From NCBI RefSeq assembly GCF_017876315.1, contig NZ_JAGINU010000001.1, positions 2,418,001 to 2,482,000 of the forward strand: a DNA stretch of 64,000 nucleotides, in the 5' to 3' direction. The notes beneath the pieces were generated by a model. The model was not told the DNA's origin, made no database searches, and saw only the letters and a list, made by a program, of their open reading frames with translations. The stretch comes from Pseudonocardia parietis. GTDB lineage: Bacteria > Actinomycetota > Actinomycetes > Mycobacteriales > Pseudonocardiaceae. A program made the translations under genes and the position numbers. Shown piece after piece: positions 45,840 through 54,355 of this stretch (the stretch's first letter is position 1; the number at the start of each line of letters is the position of its first letter).

Positions 45840-46271
45840 TCACACGGGTTCGAGGTGGACCAGCGGGATCTCCCGCTCGGTGCTGCGCTGGTAGCCCGCA
45901 TAGTTGCGGTACCGGCCGGCGATCTGCGGCCACAGCCGGGCCCGTTCGTCCGGGGACGCGACCCGGGCCCGCATCCGCCGGGGTGCCTCGCCCCGTACCG
46001 CCACATCGACCTCCGGGTTCGCCCGCAGGTTGTGGAACCACGCCGGGTGCTTGTCGTCGCCGCCCCGGGACGCGACGACGACGTAGCTGCCCTCGCCGTG
46101 CACCGGCGCGGTCAGCAGGACCGTCCGCGGCTCACCGCTGCGGCGGCCCGTGGTGGTCAGCTCGACCACCGGCATCCCCATCGCGGAGTAGCCGACCTTT
46201 CCGCCGGAGAGCTTGATCAGCAGCCGGTGGCCGGCGTTCATCGCCTTGAGCGCGAAGTCGGGAGGGTTCAC
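45840..46271 (-). CDS. Deazaflavin (F420)-dependent nitroreductase-family protein
   Basis: 143 aa, Ddn-like. The core VELTTTGRRSGEPRTVLLTA, then YVVVASRGGDDKHPAWFHNL and NPEVDVAV is characteristic of F420-dependent Ddn-type enzymes, which reduce quinones and nitro compounds at the membrane. GTG at 46271 is preceded eight bases upstream on its strand by TAGGAT, a leaderless pattern; a longer start would add 33 low-complexity residues. Confidence 0.88.
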   Translation of the reverse strand: MNPPDFALKAMNAGHRLLIKLSGGKVGYSAMGMPVVELTTTGRRSGEPRTVLLTAPVHGEGSYVVVASRGGDDKHPAWFHNLRANPEVDVAVRGEAPRRMRARVASPDERARLWPQIAGRYRNYAGYQRSTEREIPLVHLEPV

Positions 46272-46312
46272 GGCTCGCGATCCTACCGGCCGGTAGCCTC
46301 CGGGGCCCGCGC

Positions 46313-47332
46313 TCAGCTGCCGGCGCCGGCGACCTTCTCCAGCGCCGGCCGCAGCTGGTCGACGAGCCACCCCGTCGCCACGACGTTCGGCGCCTGGAGT
46401 GCGACGGCCTGGTCGAGGGTCAGCGGGGTGTAGGTGCCCTGCTGCACCGCCCGCACCCGCCGTACCAGCTCGTTGTTCTCGAAGGCTGCGCGGTCGCCGT
46501 CCCCGGCGAAGGTCATCATCAGCAGGTCGGCCTCGGAGAGCCTGCCCACCTCCTCGTAGGAGAGGCCGACGGTGCCCGGGGCCAGGTCGTCCGAGGCCGG
46601 CGCGTTCGCGAACGACGCCGGTACGGTCAGGCCAAGCGCGCGCATGAACGCCGTCGACTGGTTCTGCTCACCGACGACCATCGGCAGGATCTCGCCGCGC
46701 GCCTGCCCGAACAGGTACGTCTTCCCGGCGAGGCCGGGCAGCTCGTCGCGGATCCCGGCGAGCCGCGCATCCGCCGCCGCGATCAGCTCCTCGACCTTCT
46801 CCTCCTCGCCGAGCGCGCGTCCGACCTGGCGCGCGTCGTCCTGCATGGAGGCGCCGTAGAGCGACTCGGCGAACGCCACCGTCGGTGCGATCGTGCTGAG
46901 CCGGTCGTAGGTCGCGCGGTCCACCACCTGGTAGGCCGAGACCGCCAGGATGAGATCCGGCTCGAACGCCGCGACCTGTTCCAGCGACAGCGTGGTGTTC
47001 GGGTCGAGCGCCAGCACGTCGGCCGGCAGCGGGTCCAGGTAGGGCAGGACCGGGCCGGTGGCGGTCACGTTCTGCATCGCCCCGACGATCGGCGCCCCGA
47101 CCGCCTGCGCGACCGCGAGGTCGTTGGGCCCCAGCGCGACCACCCGTTGCGGCTTCTCCGGGATCGTCGTCTCCCCGAAGGCGTGCGGGACCGTCACCGG
47201 GAACCGGCCGTCACCGTCTGCGCCCGCCGACGCATCCTCCGGGGCGGCCGACGACCCGCACCCGGCGAGCAGCAGCGACGCCGCGAGCACCGTGGCGAGA
47301 ACCGGGAACCGGAACACCCGAGCGACACCCAT
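46313..47332 (-). CDS. Iron-siderophore ABC transporter substrate-binding lipoprotein
   Basis: 339 aa. Lipoprotein signal with lipobox LLLAGCGS (Cys25), then an acidic linker and a periplasmic-binding fold of the FepB/FhuD class (IPEKPQRVVALGPNDLAVAQ; PDLILAVSAYQVVD; a long connecting helix near 175; GVQ-type end AVALQAPNVVATGWL). It captures ferric siderophores at the cell surface. No permease or ATPase gene adjoins it, so it works with distant components. An IdeR/DtxR box lies 17 bases before its start, showing iron control. Confidence 0.9.
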   Translation of the reverse strand: MGVARVFRFPVLATVLAASLLLAGCGSSAAPEDASAGADGDGRFPVTVPHAFGETTIPEKPQRVVALGPNDLAVAQAVGAPIVGAMQNVTATGPVLPYLDPLPADVLALDPNTTLSLEQVAAFEPDLILAVSAYQVVDRATYDRLSTIAPTVAFAESLYGASMQDDARQVGRALGEEEKVEELIAAADARLAGIRDELPGLAGKTYLFGQARGEILPMVVGEQNQSTAFMRALGLTVPASFANAPASDDLAPGTVGLSYEEVGRLSEADLLMMTFAGDGDRAAFENNELVRRVRAVQQGTYTPLTLDQAVALQAPNVVATGWLVDQLRPALEKVAGAGS

Positions 47333-47348
47333 GGATCCTCCTCGAACT

Positions 47349-47367
47349 CAAGGTAGGCAAACCTAAT
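47349..47367. promoter_or_regulatory. IdeR/DtxR iron box
   Basis: On the gene's strand the core reads TTAGGTTTGCCTACCTT (47366-47350), a close match to the 19-bp mycobacterial/corynebacterial consensus TTAGGTTAGGCTAACCTAA. It sits 17 bases upstream of the siderophore-binding lipoprotein, where iron-loaded IdeR would block transcription. Confidence 0.85.
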
Positions 47368-47391
47368 CCATGGATCGGGTGCCGGGATAGA

Positions 47392-49506
47392 TCACCCCGC
47401 GAGCGCGAGTGTGAGCGGCATCACCCCCGGCGCCCCGGCGCGCCGCACCGCGCGTGCGGCGACGGTCATCGTCCAGCCCGAGTCGACGACGTCGTCGACG
47501 AGCAGGATCGGGCCCTCCACGCCGGACAGGTCGGGGAGCCCGGAGGCGTCCAGGCCCTCCCACACCGCGGCGAGCCGCTGGGCCGAGTTCTCCTTCGCCT
47601 CCGGTCGCTCGCCGGCCGGCTCGAGGGTGCCGAGCAGGGGGAGCCGCCCGATCTCGGCGATCCGCCGGGCCAGGTGCTGCAACTGGTGCGGGCGGGTCCG
47701 GGAGCCGATCCCGACCACCCCGGCCGGACGCTGCTCCCAGTCCCAGCCGGCCAGTACCCGGACCACCGCGTCGAGGACGTCGGCGGGCACGGGGTCGTCG
47801 CCACCGGACAGGAGCTCGCGCAGGCGGGTGCCCCAGCCGATGTCGGACAGCCGCCCGATCGCCCGGCCGGGCGCGGCCTGCTCGCCGGGTGCGATCCGGC
47901 CGGATAGCGGGACGCCGATCTCCTTCATCCCCGACGGCCACATCTTCCGCGGCGCGATCTCGATCCCGGGCCGGGCGAGCCGGTCGGTCGCCGCCTGCTC
48001 GCCGTCCGCCGGGACGTCATCGGACCAGACGGTGCCGGTGCAGGTGTCGCAGCGCCCGCACGGTGTCGGGTCCGGGTCGTCGAGCTGGCGGCGCAGGAAC
48101 ACCAGCCGGCACTCGGTGGTCGCGAGGTAGTCGAGCATCGCCCGCTGCTCGGCCCGGCGCGCCTCGTTCACGCGGGCGTGCCGCTCGGTGTCGTAGACCC
48201 AGTCCTGGCCGGTGGCGACCCAGCCGCCCTTCACCCGTTTCGCCGCGCCGTCGGCGTCGAGCACCTTGAGCAGCATCTCCAGCCTGGTCCGGGACAGGTC
48301 CACCCGGGTCTCGATCGACGCCGTCGACTGCGGGTGGTCGGACAGCACGTCGAGGGTCTGGCGGACCAGCGGTTCCGGTGGGAAGGCCAGCGAGGCGAAG
48401 TAGGCCCAGATGTCGCGGTCCTCCCGGCCGGGCAGCAGGATCACCTCGGCCCGGTCGAGGGCACGCCCGGCGCGGCCGATCTGCTGGTAGTAGGCCACCG
48501 GCGAGGCGGGGGCGCCGAGGTGCACCACGAAGCCCAGGTCGGGCTTGTCGAAGCCCATGCCCAGCGCCGACGTCGCCACCAGGGCCTTCACCCGGTTCTC
48601 CAGCAGGTCCGACTCGGCGGCCAGGCGTTGTTCCGGATCGGTCTTGCCGGAGTAGGAGCGCACCGCGAAGCCGCGCTCGCGCAGGAACTCGGCGACCTCG
48701 TCGGCGGCCTGCACGGTGAGCGTGTAGACGATCCCGGCGCCGGGCAGCTCGTCGAGCCGCGCCGCGAGCCAGGCCAGCCGCCGGGCCGGGGTGGGCAGCT
48801 GGACGACGGCGAGGCGCAGCGACTCGCGGTCGAGCGATCCGCGCAGCACGAGCGTGCCTGCATCGTCATCGTCGCGGCCCATGCCGAGCTGCTCGGAGAC
48901 GTCGGTGACGACCCGGTCGTTTGCCGTCGCCGTGGTGGCCAGCACCGGGATCCCCGGCGGCAGCTCCGCGATCAGCGTGCGCAACCGCCGGTAGTCCGGC
49001 CGGAAGTCGTGCCCCCAGTCGGACACGCAGTGTGCCTCGTCGACCACCAGCATCCCGGCGGTCGCGGCCAGCTTGGGCAGCACCCGGTCCCGGAAGTCGG
49101 GGTTGTTGAGCCGCTCGGGGGAGACCAGCAGCACGTCGACGTCGCCGTTCTCGATGTCGGCGTAGACCGCGTCCCACTCGTCGGCGTTCGCCGAGTTCAC
49201 CGTGACCGCGACGATCCCGGACCGGATCGCCGCGTCGATCTGGTTGCGCATCAGCGCGAGCAGCGGGGACACGATCACTGTCGGACCGGCGCCCTGCTCA
49301 CGCAGCAGCGCGGTGGCCACGAAGTAGACGGCGGACTTGCCCCAGCCGGTGCGCTGCACGACCAGCGCGCGGCGGTGCTGCGCGACGAGGGCCTCGATCG
49401 CCCTCCACTGGTCCTCGCGCAACCGGGCGCCCTCGCCGGCGAGCTGCTCCAGGACGGTCTCGGCGCGCTCGCGCAGGTCTGTCGATGCGGTGGTCACGTC
49501 CCCCAT
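47392..49506 (-). CDS. RecQ-family helicase fused to a phosphoribosyltransferase-like domain
   Basis: 704 aa. The helicase has Walker A QRTGWGKSAVYF (about 51), DEAHCVSDWGHDFRPDYRRL (DEAH motif II, about 156), and helicase motif VI QQIGRAGRALDRA. A zinc group (PCGRCDTC) follows near 500. The C-terminal 130 residues are not RQC or HRDC but a PRTase-like unit with the PRPP signature LLVDDVVDSGWTMTVAARAV. Such fusions occur in actinomycetes. The fusion suggests a nucleotide-linked function in repair or competence; this is unproven. ATG 49506 is preferred over 49539. Confidence 0.9.
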   Translation of the reverse strand: MGDVTTASTDLRERAETVLEQLAGEGARLREDQWRAIEALVAQHRRALVVQRTGWGKSAVYFVATALLREQGAGPTVIVSPLLALMRNQIDAAIRSGIVAVTVNSANADEWDAVYADIENGDVDVLLVSPERLNNPDFRDRVLPKLAATAGMLVVDEAHCVSDWGHDFRPDYRRLRTLIAELPPGIPVLATTATANDRVVTDVSEQLGMGRDDDDAGTLVLRGSLDRESLRLAVVQLPTPARRLAWLAARLDELPGAGIVYTLTVQAADEVAEFLRERGFAVRSYSGKTDPEQRLAAESDLLENRVKALVATSALGMGFDKPDLGFVVHLGAPASPVAYYQQIGRAGRALDRAEVILLPGREDRDIWAYFASLAFPPEPLVRQTLDVLSDHPQSTASIETRVDLSRTRLEMLLKVLDADGAAKRVKGGWVATGQDWVYDTERHARVNEARRAEQRAMLDYLATTECRLVFLRRQLDDPDPTPCGRCDTCTGTVWSDDVPADGEQAATDRLARPGIEIAPRKMWPSGMKEIGVPLSGRIAPGEQAAPGRAIGRLSDIGWGTRLRELLSGGDDPVPADVLDAVVRVLAGWDWEQRPAGVVGIGSRTRPHQLQHLARRIAEIGRLPLLGTLEPAGERPEAKENSAQRLAAVWEGLDASGLPDLSGVEGPILLVDDVVDSGWTMTVAARAVRRAGAPGVMPLTLALAG

Positions 49507-49548
49507 GGTGGCGCCGACCCCCGACAGTCTCGCGACCACCCGCTCGGT

Positions 49549-49612
49549 ACCGACGTTCGCTGCCGCAAGCTCCGCTCAGCACCGAGGTTCGCTGCCGCAA
49601 GCTCCGCTCAGG
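49549..49612. repeat. Two-copy 32-bp tandem repeat
   Basis: Copies at 49549-49580 and 49581-49612 differ at two positions (ACCGA[CG]GTTCGCTGC...CTCAG[CG]). The second copy runs into the stop codon of the leftward TetR gene. It lies in the 102-base gap between two co-directional leftward genes. Confidence 0.8.
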
Positions 49613-50411
49613 CGCTGCGCCGGCGCACGTACGCCTCGACGCCGTCGAGCACGATCCCGAGCCCGAAGTCGATCTCGTCGTCGACGTCGGGGGTGCCGGT
49701 GGGGAACGGACCGGCTTCGGCCAGCGCCGCAGCCATCTCCGGGTACTCCCCGGGGCCTGCCAGATGGCGCAGCACCGCCTCGAAGTCGTGCATCGGGTTC
49801 GCCGCCGCGAGGTCAGCCGGGTCCAGCTCGGACTCCGAGGTGTCGGCCGGCAGCCCCCGGGTGCGGCGCACGTCGGCGGCCGCCGCCCGCCCGGCCTCGG
49901 ACTGCACCCGCGCCTCCGCGAGCACGTGCTGGGCGAGCAACCCGATGATCGCCAGCTTCTCCTCGCCGGTCAGGCCGACCCCGCGCAGCATTGCGAAGGC
50001 CGCCTCCATCCAGCGCATCCGATGCGGTCCGGGTGGCAGGACCGCCAGCGGGAGGTCCAGGAACCACGGCCGGGCGAGGGCCGCCACGATCTGGACGCGC
50101 GTCCACGCCTCCAGCCCGGACCGCCAGTCGTCGGCGTGCTCGGGCATCGCCAGCTCCGCGGCGAGGTGGTCGGCCAGCAGGGCCAGAAGCTCGTCCTTGC
50201 TCGCCACGTGCCGGTAGAGCGCCATCGCCGAGAAGCCCAGCGACTCCGCGACCCGGGCCATCGACACCGCGCCCAGGCCCTCGGCGTCGGCGAGCTGCGC
50301 GGCCGCCGCCACGATCCGCTGCACGCTCAGGGACGCCTTCGGCCCGCGCCGGGGCCGCTCGGTTCGCCCCCACAGCCGCCGCAGGGTCGACGGGATCTCC
50401 TGCTCACCCAT
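49608..50411 (-). CDS. TetR-family regulator
   Basis: 267 aa. The helix-turn-helix is at about 30-75 (SVQRIVAAAAQLADAEGLGA, MARVAESLGFSAMALYRHVA). The C-terminal domain (TetR_C-type, LAIIGLLAQHVLAEARVQ) is the larger form typical of drug-responsive repressors. ATG 50411 has GGGGAGG about ten bases upstream; an earlier ATG (50420) is too close to it. It is divergent from an ABC exporter operon with an AT-rich promoter region between, so it probably represses that exporter. Confidence 0.87.
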   Translation of the reverse strand: MGEQEIPSTLRRLWGRTERPRRGPKASLSVQRIVAAAAQLADAEGLGAVSMARVAESLGFSAMALYRHVASKDELLALLADHLAAELAMPEHADDWRSGLEAWTRVQIVAALARPWFLDLPLAVLPPGPHRMRWMEAAFAMLRGVGLTGEEKLAIIGLLAQHVLAEARVQSEAGRAAAADVRRTRGLPADTSESELDPADLAAANPMHDFEAVLRHLAGPGEYPEMAAALAEAGPFPTGTPDVDDEIDFGLGIVLDGVEAYVRRRSA

Positions 50412-50465
50412 GCCGCCCATCCTCCCCCGGCCGGTCCGCCGCACATCCACCGTGTCCACCGTACG

Positions 50466-50501
50466 CAGTTGATGTTATAAACAGTTTGTATCGTAAGCAG
50501 T
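50466..50501 (+). promoter_or_regulatory. Candidate TetR operator with 16-bp-spaced direct repeats
   Basis: CAGT occurs at 50466, 50482 and 50498, exactly 16 bases apart, in an AT-rich stretch unlike its surroundings (TTGATGTTATAAACAG). It lies 20-55 bases before the ABC ATPase gene. Regulator binding is inferred. Confidence 0.4.
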
Positions 50502-50520
50502 AAATCCGAGGAGGACCGAG

Positions 50521-51486
50521 ATGGACGAGCCCGTGGTGCGGGTGCGGGACCTGCGCAAGAGCTACGGCGGCGGCACCGTCCGGGTGCTGGACGGCGTCGA
50601 CCTGTGGCTGGGGCAGGGGGAGGTGCTGGCGCTGCTCGGGCCGAACGGGGCGGGGAAGACCACCACCGTCCGCATCCTCAGCACGCTGACCAGGCCGGAC
50701 GGCGGCAGCGCCGTCGTCGCCGGCCACGACGTCGTCACCGACGCCCGCCGGGTCCGCGAGGTCATCGGCCTCACCGGGCAGTACGCGGCGGTCGACGAGA
50801 AGCTGACCGGCCGGGAGAACCTGACGATGATGGCGCGGCTGGCGCACCTGCCCCGTCGCGCGGTCCGGCCCCGGGTCGACGAACTGCTCGAGGCCTTCGA
50901 GCTCACCGGTGCCGCCGGGCGGCAGCTGCGGACCTACTCGGGCGGGATGCGCCGCCGGCTCGACCTCGCCGCCGGGCTGCTCCGGCACCCGCGGGTGCTG
51001 TTCCTCGACGAGCCCACCACCGGCCTGGACCCGCGCAGCCGGCACGGCATGTGGGACGTCATCGGCGGCGTCGTCGCCGACGGCACCAGCCTGCTGCTCA
51101 CCACCCAGTACCTGGAGGAGGCGGACCGGCTCGCCGACCGCGTCGCCATGATCGACGGCGGCCGGGTGGTCGCCGAGGGCACGCCGGCGCAGCTCAAGCG
51201 GGAGGTGGGCGACGCGAGCGTCGAGCTGACCTTCGCGGTGGCCGCGGACGCGGCCCGGGTGGCGTCGGCGCTCGGCGTCCCCGCCCCCGTCGCACGGGAG
51301 CTGCGGGTGCCCACCGACGGCTCGGTCGGGCACGTACGGCACATCCTCGCCGGCGTCGAGGCGGCCGGTGCCGTCCCCGAGCACTGGCAGCTGCGCGCGC
51401 CCACCCTGGACGACGCGTTCCTGGCGCTGACCGGGCACGCCCCCCGGGCGGCGGACGTCCGCGAGCCCGTGGAGGTGGCGGCATGA
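50521..51486 (+). CDS. ABC transporter ATP-binding protein, DrrA-type drug exporter
   Basis: 321 aa. Walker A GPNGAGKTTTVRIL near 40, signature motif YSGGMRRRLDLAAGLL near 139, Walker B VLFLDEPTTGLDP, and switch His in LLLTTQYLEEAD; the DrrA-type C-terminal extension follows. GGAGGA (50510-50515) precedes the ATG. It powers the permease encoded next, with which it overlaps by four bases. Confidence 0.95.
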   Translation: MDEPVVRVRDLRKSYGGGTVRVLDGVDLWLGQGEVLALLGPNGAGKTTTVRILSTLTRPDGGSAVVAGHDVVTDARRVREVIGLTGQYAAVDEKLTGRENLTMMARLAHLPRRAVRPRVDELLEAFELTGAAGRQLRTYSGGMRRRLDLAAGLLRHPRVLFLDEPTTGLDPRSRHGMWDVIGGVVADGTSLLLTTQYLEEADRLADRVAMIDGGRVVAEGTPAQLKREVGDASVELTFAVAADAARVASALGVPAPVARELRVPTDGSVGHVRHILAGVEAAGAVPEHWQLRAPTLDDAFLALTGHAPRAADVREPVEVAA

Positions 51487-52304
51487 CCACGATGGTGGAC
51501 GCTTCCGGATCGGCGCCGGCCCGGTGGCTGCGGATCGTGCCGGACACCATGACGATGACCGGCCGGGTGCTGCGGCTCGCCCGCCGCGACCCCGACGAGC
51601 TGCTCGTCGGACTCCTGCTGCCGACGATGATGATGCTGCTGTTCGTCTACGTCTTCGGCGGGGCGATCGAGGTCGGCACCGACTACCTGAGCTACGCCAC
51701 GCCGGGGGTGATCCTGCTGTGCGCCGGGTACGGGGCGGCGAACACGGCCATCGCGCTGGTCCAGGACAGTGCCCTCGGGATCATGGACCGGTTCCGGTCG
51801 ATGCCGGTCGCGGGCGCGACGGTGCTCGCCGGGCACGTGCTGGCGAGCGTGCTCAAGAACCTGGTGACGACGACGATCGTGCTGGCGGTGGCGGCGTTGA
51901 TCGGCTTCCGGTCGGACGCGGGTCCGCTCGCCTGGCTCGGGGCGGTCGGTGTCGTCACCGCCTACATCGCAGCCATCACCTGTGTGGCGACCCTCGTCGG
52001 AGTCGTGGCCCGCACACCCGCTGCGGCCGGGGGACTGGGCTTCTTCATGCTGTTCCTGCCGTACGTCTCCAGCGCGTTCGTCCCGCCGGAGACGATGCCG
52101 GCCTGGCTGCGCGGCGTCGCCGAGAACCAGCCGGTGACACCGGTGATCGAGACGGTCCGGGGCCTGCTGGTCGGTCTCGGGTCGGACGGCGCCCCGGTCG
52201 GCGACCTCGGCCCGACGGCCGCGGTCGCGCTCATCTGGTGCGCGAGCCTCGCGGTGGTGTCGCTCGTGGCCGCCGCGTGGGTGTTCGCCCGCCGCGGTCG
52301 CTGA
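51483..52304 (+). CDS. ABC-2 type permease, DrrB-type drug exporter
   Basis: 273 aa with about six membrane segments (first around 43-60, FGGAIEVGTDYLSYATPGVI). The signature loop IMDRFRSMPVAGATVLAGHV and the late block AENQPVTPVIETVRGLLVG are those of DrrB-like exporters. ATG overlaps the ATPase stop (ATGA), so both are coupled. Substrate unknown; regulation by the divergent TetR points to drug or lipid export. Confidence 0.93.
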   Translation: MTTMVDASGSAPARWLRIVPDTMTMTGRVLRLARRDPDELLVGLLLPTMMMLLFVYVFGGAIEVGTDYLSYATPGVILLCAGYGAANTAIALVQDSALGIMDRFRSMPVAGATVLAGHVLASVLKNLVTTTIVLAVAALIGFRSDAGPLAWLGAVGVVTAYIAAITCVATLVGVVARTPAAAGGLGFFMLFLPYVSSAFVPPETMPAWLRGVAENQPVTPVIETVRGLLVGLGSDGAPVGDLGPTAAVALIWCASLAVVSLVAAAWVFARRGR

Positions 52305-52385
52305 GTACCGGCGCCGGGTGATCCGGGTCACCCGGCGTCCGGGGTGGGCGGCGTACCGGGCCGCTCGCAGGGCAGGATGGCCGCC

Positions 52386-53261
52386 GTGAACACAGTCCAC
52401 CAGCCTGCGTTCGGCTCCGTCGCCGATGTCACCGAGCGGCTCGGCGCGGCCGGGTACCTGACGTCCACGGCGGTCGCGACCACGGTGTTCCTCGCCGACC
52501 GCCTCGGCAAGCCGCTCCTGGTGGAGGGCCCGGCCGGCGTCGGCAAGACCGAGCTGGCGAAGGCGGTCGCGGCGGCCACGGACTCCGAGCTGGTGCGGCT
52601 GCAGTGCTACGAGGGCATCGACGAGGCCCGCGCCCTCTACGAGTGGAACCACGCCAAGCAGCTCCTGCGGATCACCGCCGGGCAGGGGCAGGAGGGCTGG
52701 GACGCGACCCGTGACGACGTCTTCTCCGAGGAGTTCCTGCTCCCGCGCCCGCTGCTCACCGCGATCCGGCGGACCGACCCGACGGTGCTGCTGATCGACG
52801 AGATCGACAAGGCCGACGTCGAGGTGGAGGGACTGCTGCTGGAGGTGCTCTCGGACTTCCAGGTCTCGATCCCCGAGCTCGGCACCGTCGCCGCGGCCCG
52901 GCGCCCGTTCGTGCTGCTCACCTCGAACTCCACCCGCGAGCTGTCCGAGGCGCTCAAGCGGCGCTGCCTGTTCCTGCACCTGGACTTCCCGGACGCCGAC
53001 CTGGAGCGACGCATCGTCCTCACCCGGGTGCCGGAGCTGACCGAGCAGCTCACCGACGCCCTGGTCCGGACGGTCCGGGTGCTGCGCGCGATGGAGCTGC
53101 GCAAGGCCCCGAGCGTCGCCGAGACGATCGACTGGGGCCGCACCCTGCTGGCGCTGGGCCTGGACACCCTCGACGACGATGCCGTCCGGTCCACCCTCGG
53201 CGTCGTCCTCAAGCACCGCTCGGATGCGGACAAGGCGGCGGCCGAGCTGCGCCTGAACTGA
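52386..53261 (+). CDS. MoxR-type AAA+ ATPase
   Basis: 291 aa. Walker A LVEGPAGVGKTELAKAVA near 48, Walker B VLLIDEIDKADVEVEGLLLE, and sensor-1 LTSNSTRELSEALKRRCLFL with the Arg fingers. It belongs to the MoxR/CoxD group, which matures metalloenzymes or works with VWA proteins; the VWA partner lies at 54356. GTG 52386 has CAGGAT seven bases before it (leaderless); an ATG nine bases earlier is possible. Confidence 0.92.
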   Translation: MNTVHQPAFGSVADVTERLGAAGYLTSTAVATTVFLADRLGKPLLVEGPAGVGKTELAKAVAAATDSELVRLQCYEGIDEARALYEWNHAKQLLRITAGQGQEGWDATRDDVFSEEFLLPRPLLTAIRRTDPTVLLIDEIDKADVEVEGLLLEVLSDFQVSIPELGTVAAARRPFVLLTSNSTRELSEALKRRCLFLHLDFPDADLERRIVLTRVPELTEQLTDALVRTVRVLRAMELRKAPSVAETIDWGRTLLALGLDTLDDDAVRSTLGVVLKHRSDADKAAAELRLN

Positions 53262-53412
53262 ACGGCCGGATACGGGTAGGCCGTTCGTCGCAGGCGCGCT
53301 GCTCGATGGAGTGAACGTCGGGATCCGACCGATGCCCGGCGTAACCGTGCGGCGTCCTCGCGAGTTGTGCCGGGTGAACCGCTTCCCCGCGACTCCCGGA
53401 GGCCCGACGCCG

Positions 53413-54324
53413 ATGACCGCCGTCCCGGACCACGACCGTCCCGCCCCGACCGTCACGCGGCGCCGTCGCGTCCGTGCCGCCCTCGCCGCGGCCGCCGCGC
53501 TGGCCATGACCGTCGCCGCTGCGGGGACCGCGTCCGCCCAGGAGGGCCCGGGCTTCGCGCCCCCGGACGAGGCCACCGTCACCCCGGGTGTCATGACCCG
53601 CACCGGCGACGAGGGGGCTCAGTGCACCGCCAACTTCGTGTTCACCGACGGTGCGGACGTGTTCCTCGGTCAGGCCGCGCACTGCGCGGGAACCGGCGGC
53701 CCGACCGAGCTGGACGGGTGCGGGGCCGCGTCGTTGCCGCTGGGCACGCCGGTCGAGATCGAGGGCGCGGACCGTCCGGGCACCCTGGCGTACTCGTCCT
53801 GGATCGCCATGCAGGAAGGCGGTGAGACCGACCCGAACGCCTGCCGGTACAACGACTTCGCGCTGGTCCGGATCGACCCGGCCGACGTCGCGGCGACGAA
53901 CCCGACGATGCCGTTCTACGGCGGTCCGACCGCGGTCGACACCGACGGCACCGCTGCCGGCGAGATCGTCTTCGGTTACGGCGACTCGTCACTGCGGCAG
54001 GGGATCGGGGCGCTGCGGCCGAAGACCGGCACCTCGGCCGGGACCTCGGGCGCCGGCTGGACCCACACGCTCACGACCGTCCCGCCGGGCGTCCCGGGCG
54101 ACTCCGGGTCGGGCTACCTGTCCGGCGACGGCTCGGCGCTGGGCGTGCTGTCCACGCTCAACCTGGCCCCGGCGGCCGGCACGAACGGCGTCACCGACCT
54201 GCGCTCGGCACTGGACTACGCCAACGGCCCGGGCGGGTTCGACGGCTCGCTGCGGCTGGTGCCCGGCGAGCGGCCGTTCGACCCGAAGGTCGTGCCCGTC
54301 GACCCCGCAGGGCTGACGGGGTGA
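53413..54324 (+). CDS. Secreted trypsin-like serine protease
   Basis: 303 aa. The signal peptide follows a basic stretch (TRRRRVRAALAAAAALAMTV, cleavage near TASA-QE). The catalytic triad fits chymotrypsin: His in GQAAHCAG, Asp in RYNDFALVRI, Ser in GVPGDSGSGYL. Four Cys could form disulfides. ATG 53413 has GGAGG upstream; an earlier GTG at 53374 would lengthen the leader. It interrupts the usual MoxR-VWA pair in the same orientation. Confidence 0.83.
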   Translation: MTAVPDHDRPAPTVTRRRRVRAALAAAAALAMTVAAAGTASAQEGPGFAPPDEATVTPGVMTRTGDEGAQCTANFVFTDGADVFLGQAAHCAGTGGPTELDGCGAASLPLGTPVEIEGADRPGTLAYSSWIAMQEGGETDPNACRYNDFALVRIDPADVAATNPTMPFYGGPTAVDTDGTAAGEIVFGYGDSSLRQGIGALRPKTGTSAGTSGAGWTHTLTTVPPGVPGDSGSGYLSGDGSALGVLSTLNLAPAAGTNGVTDLRSALDYANGPGGFDGSLRLVPGERPFDPKVVPVDPAGLTG

Positions 54325-54355
54325 GAATGTCGGACCGGTCACGCATGATGGAGGC

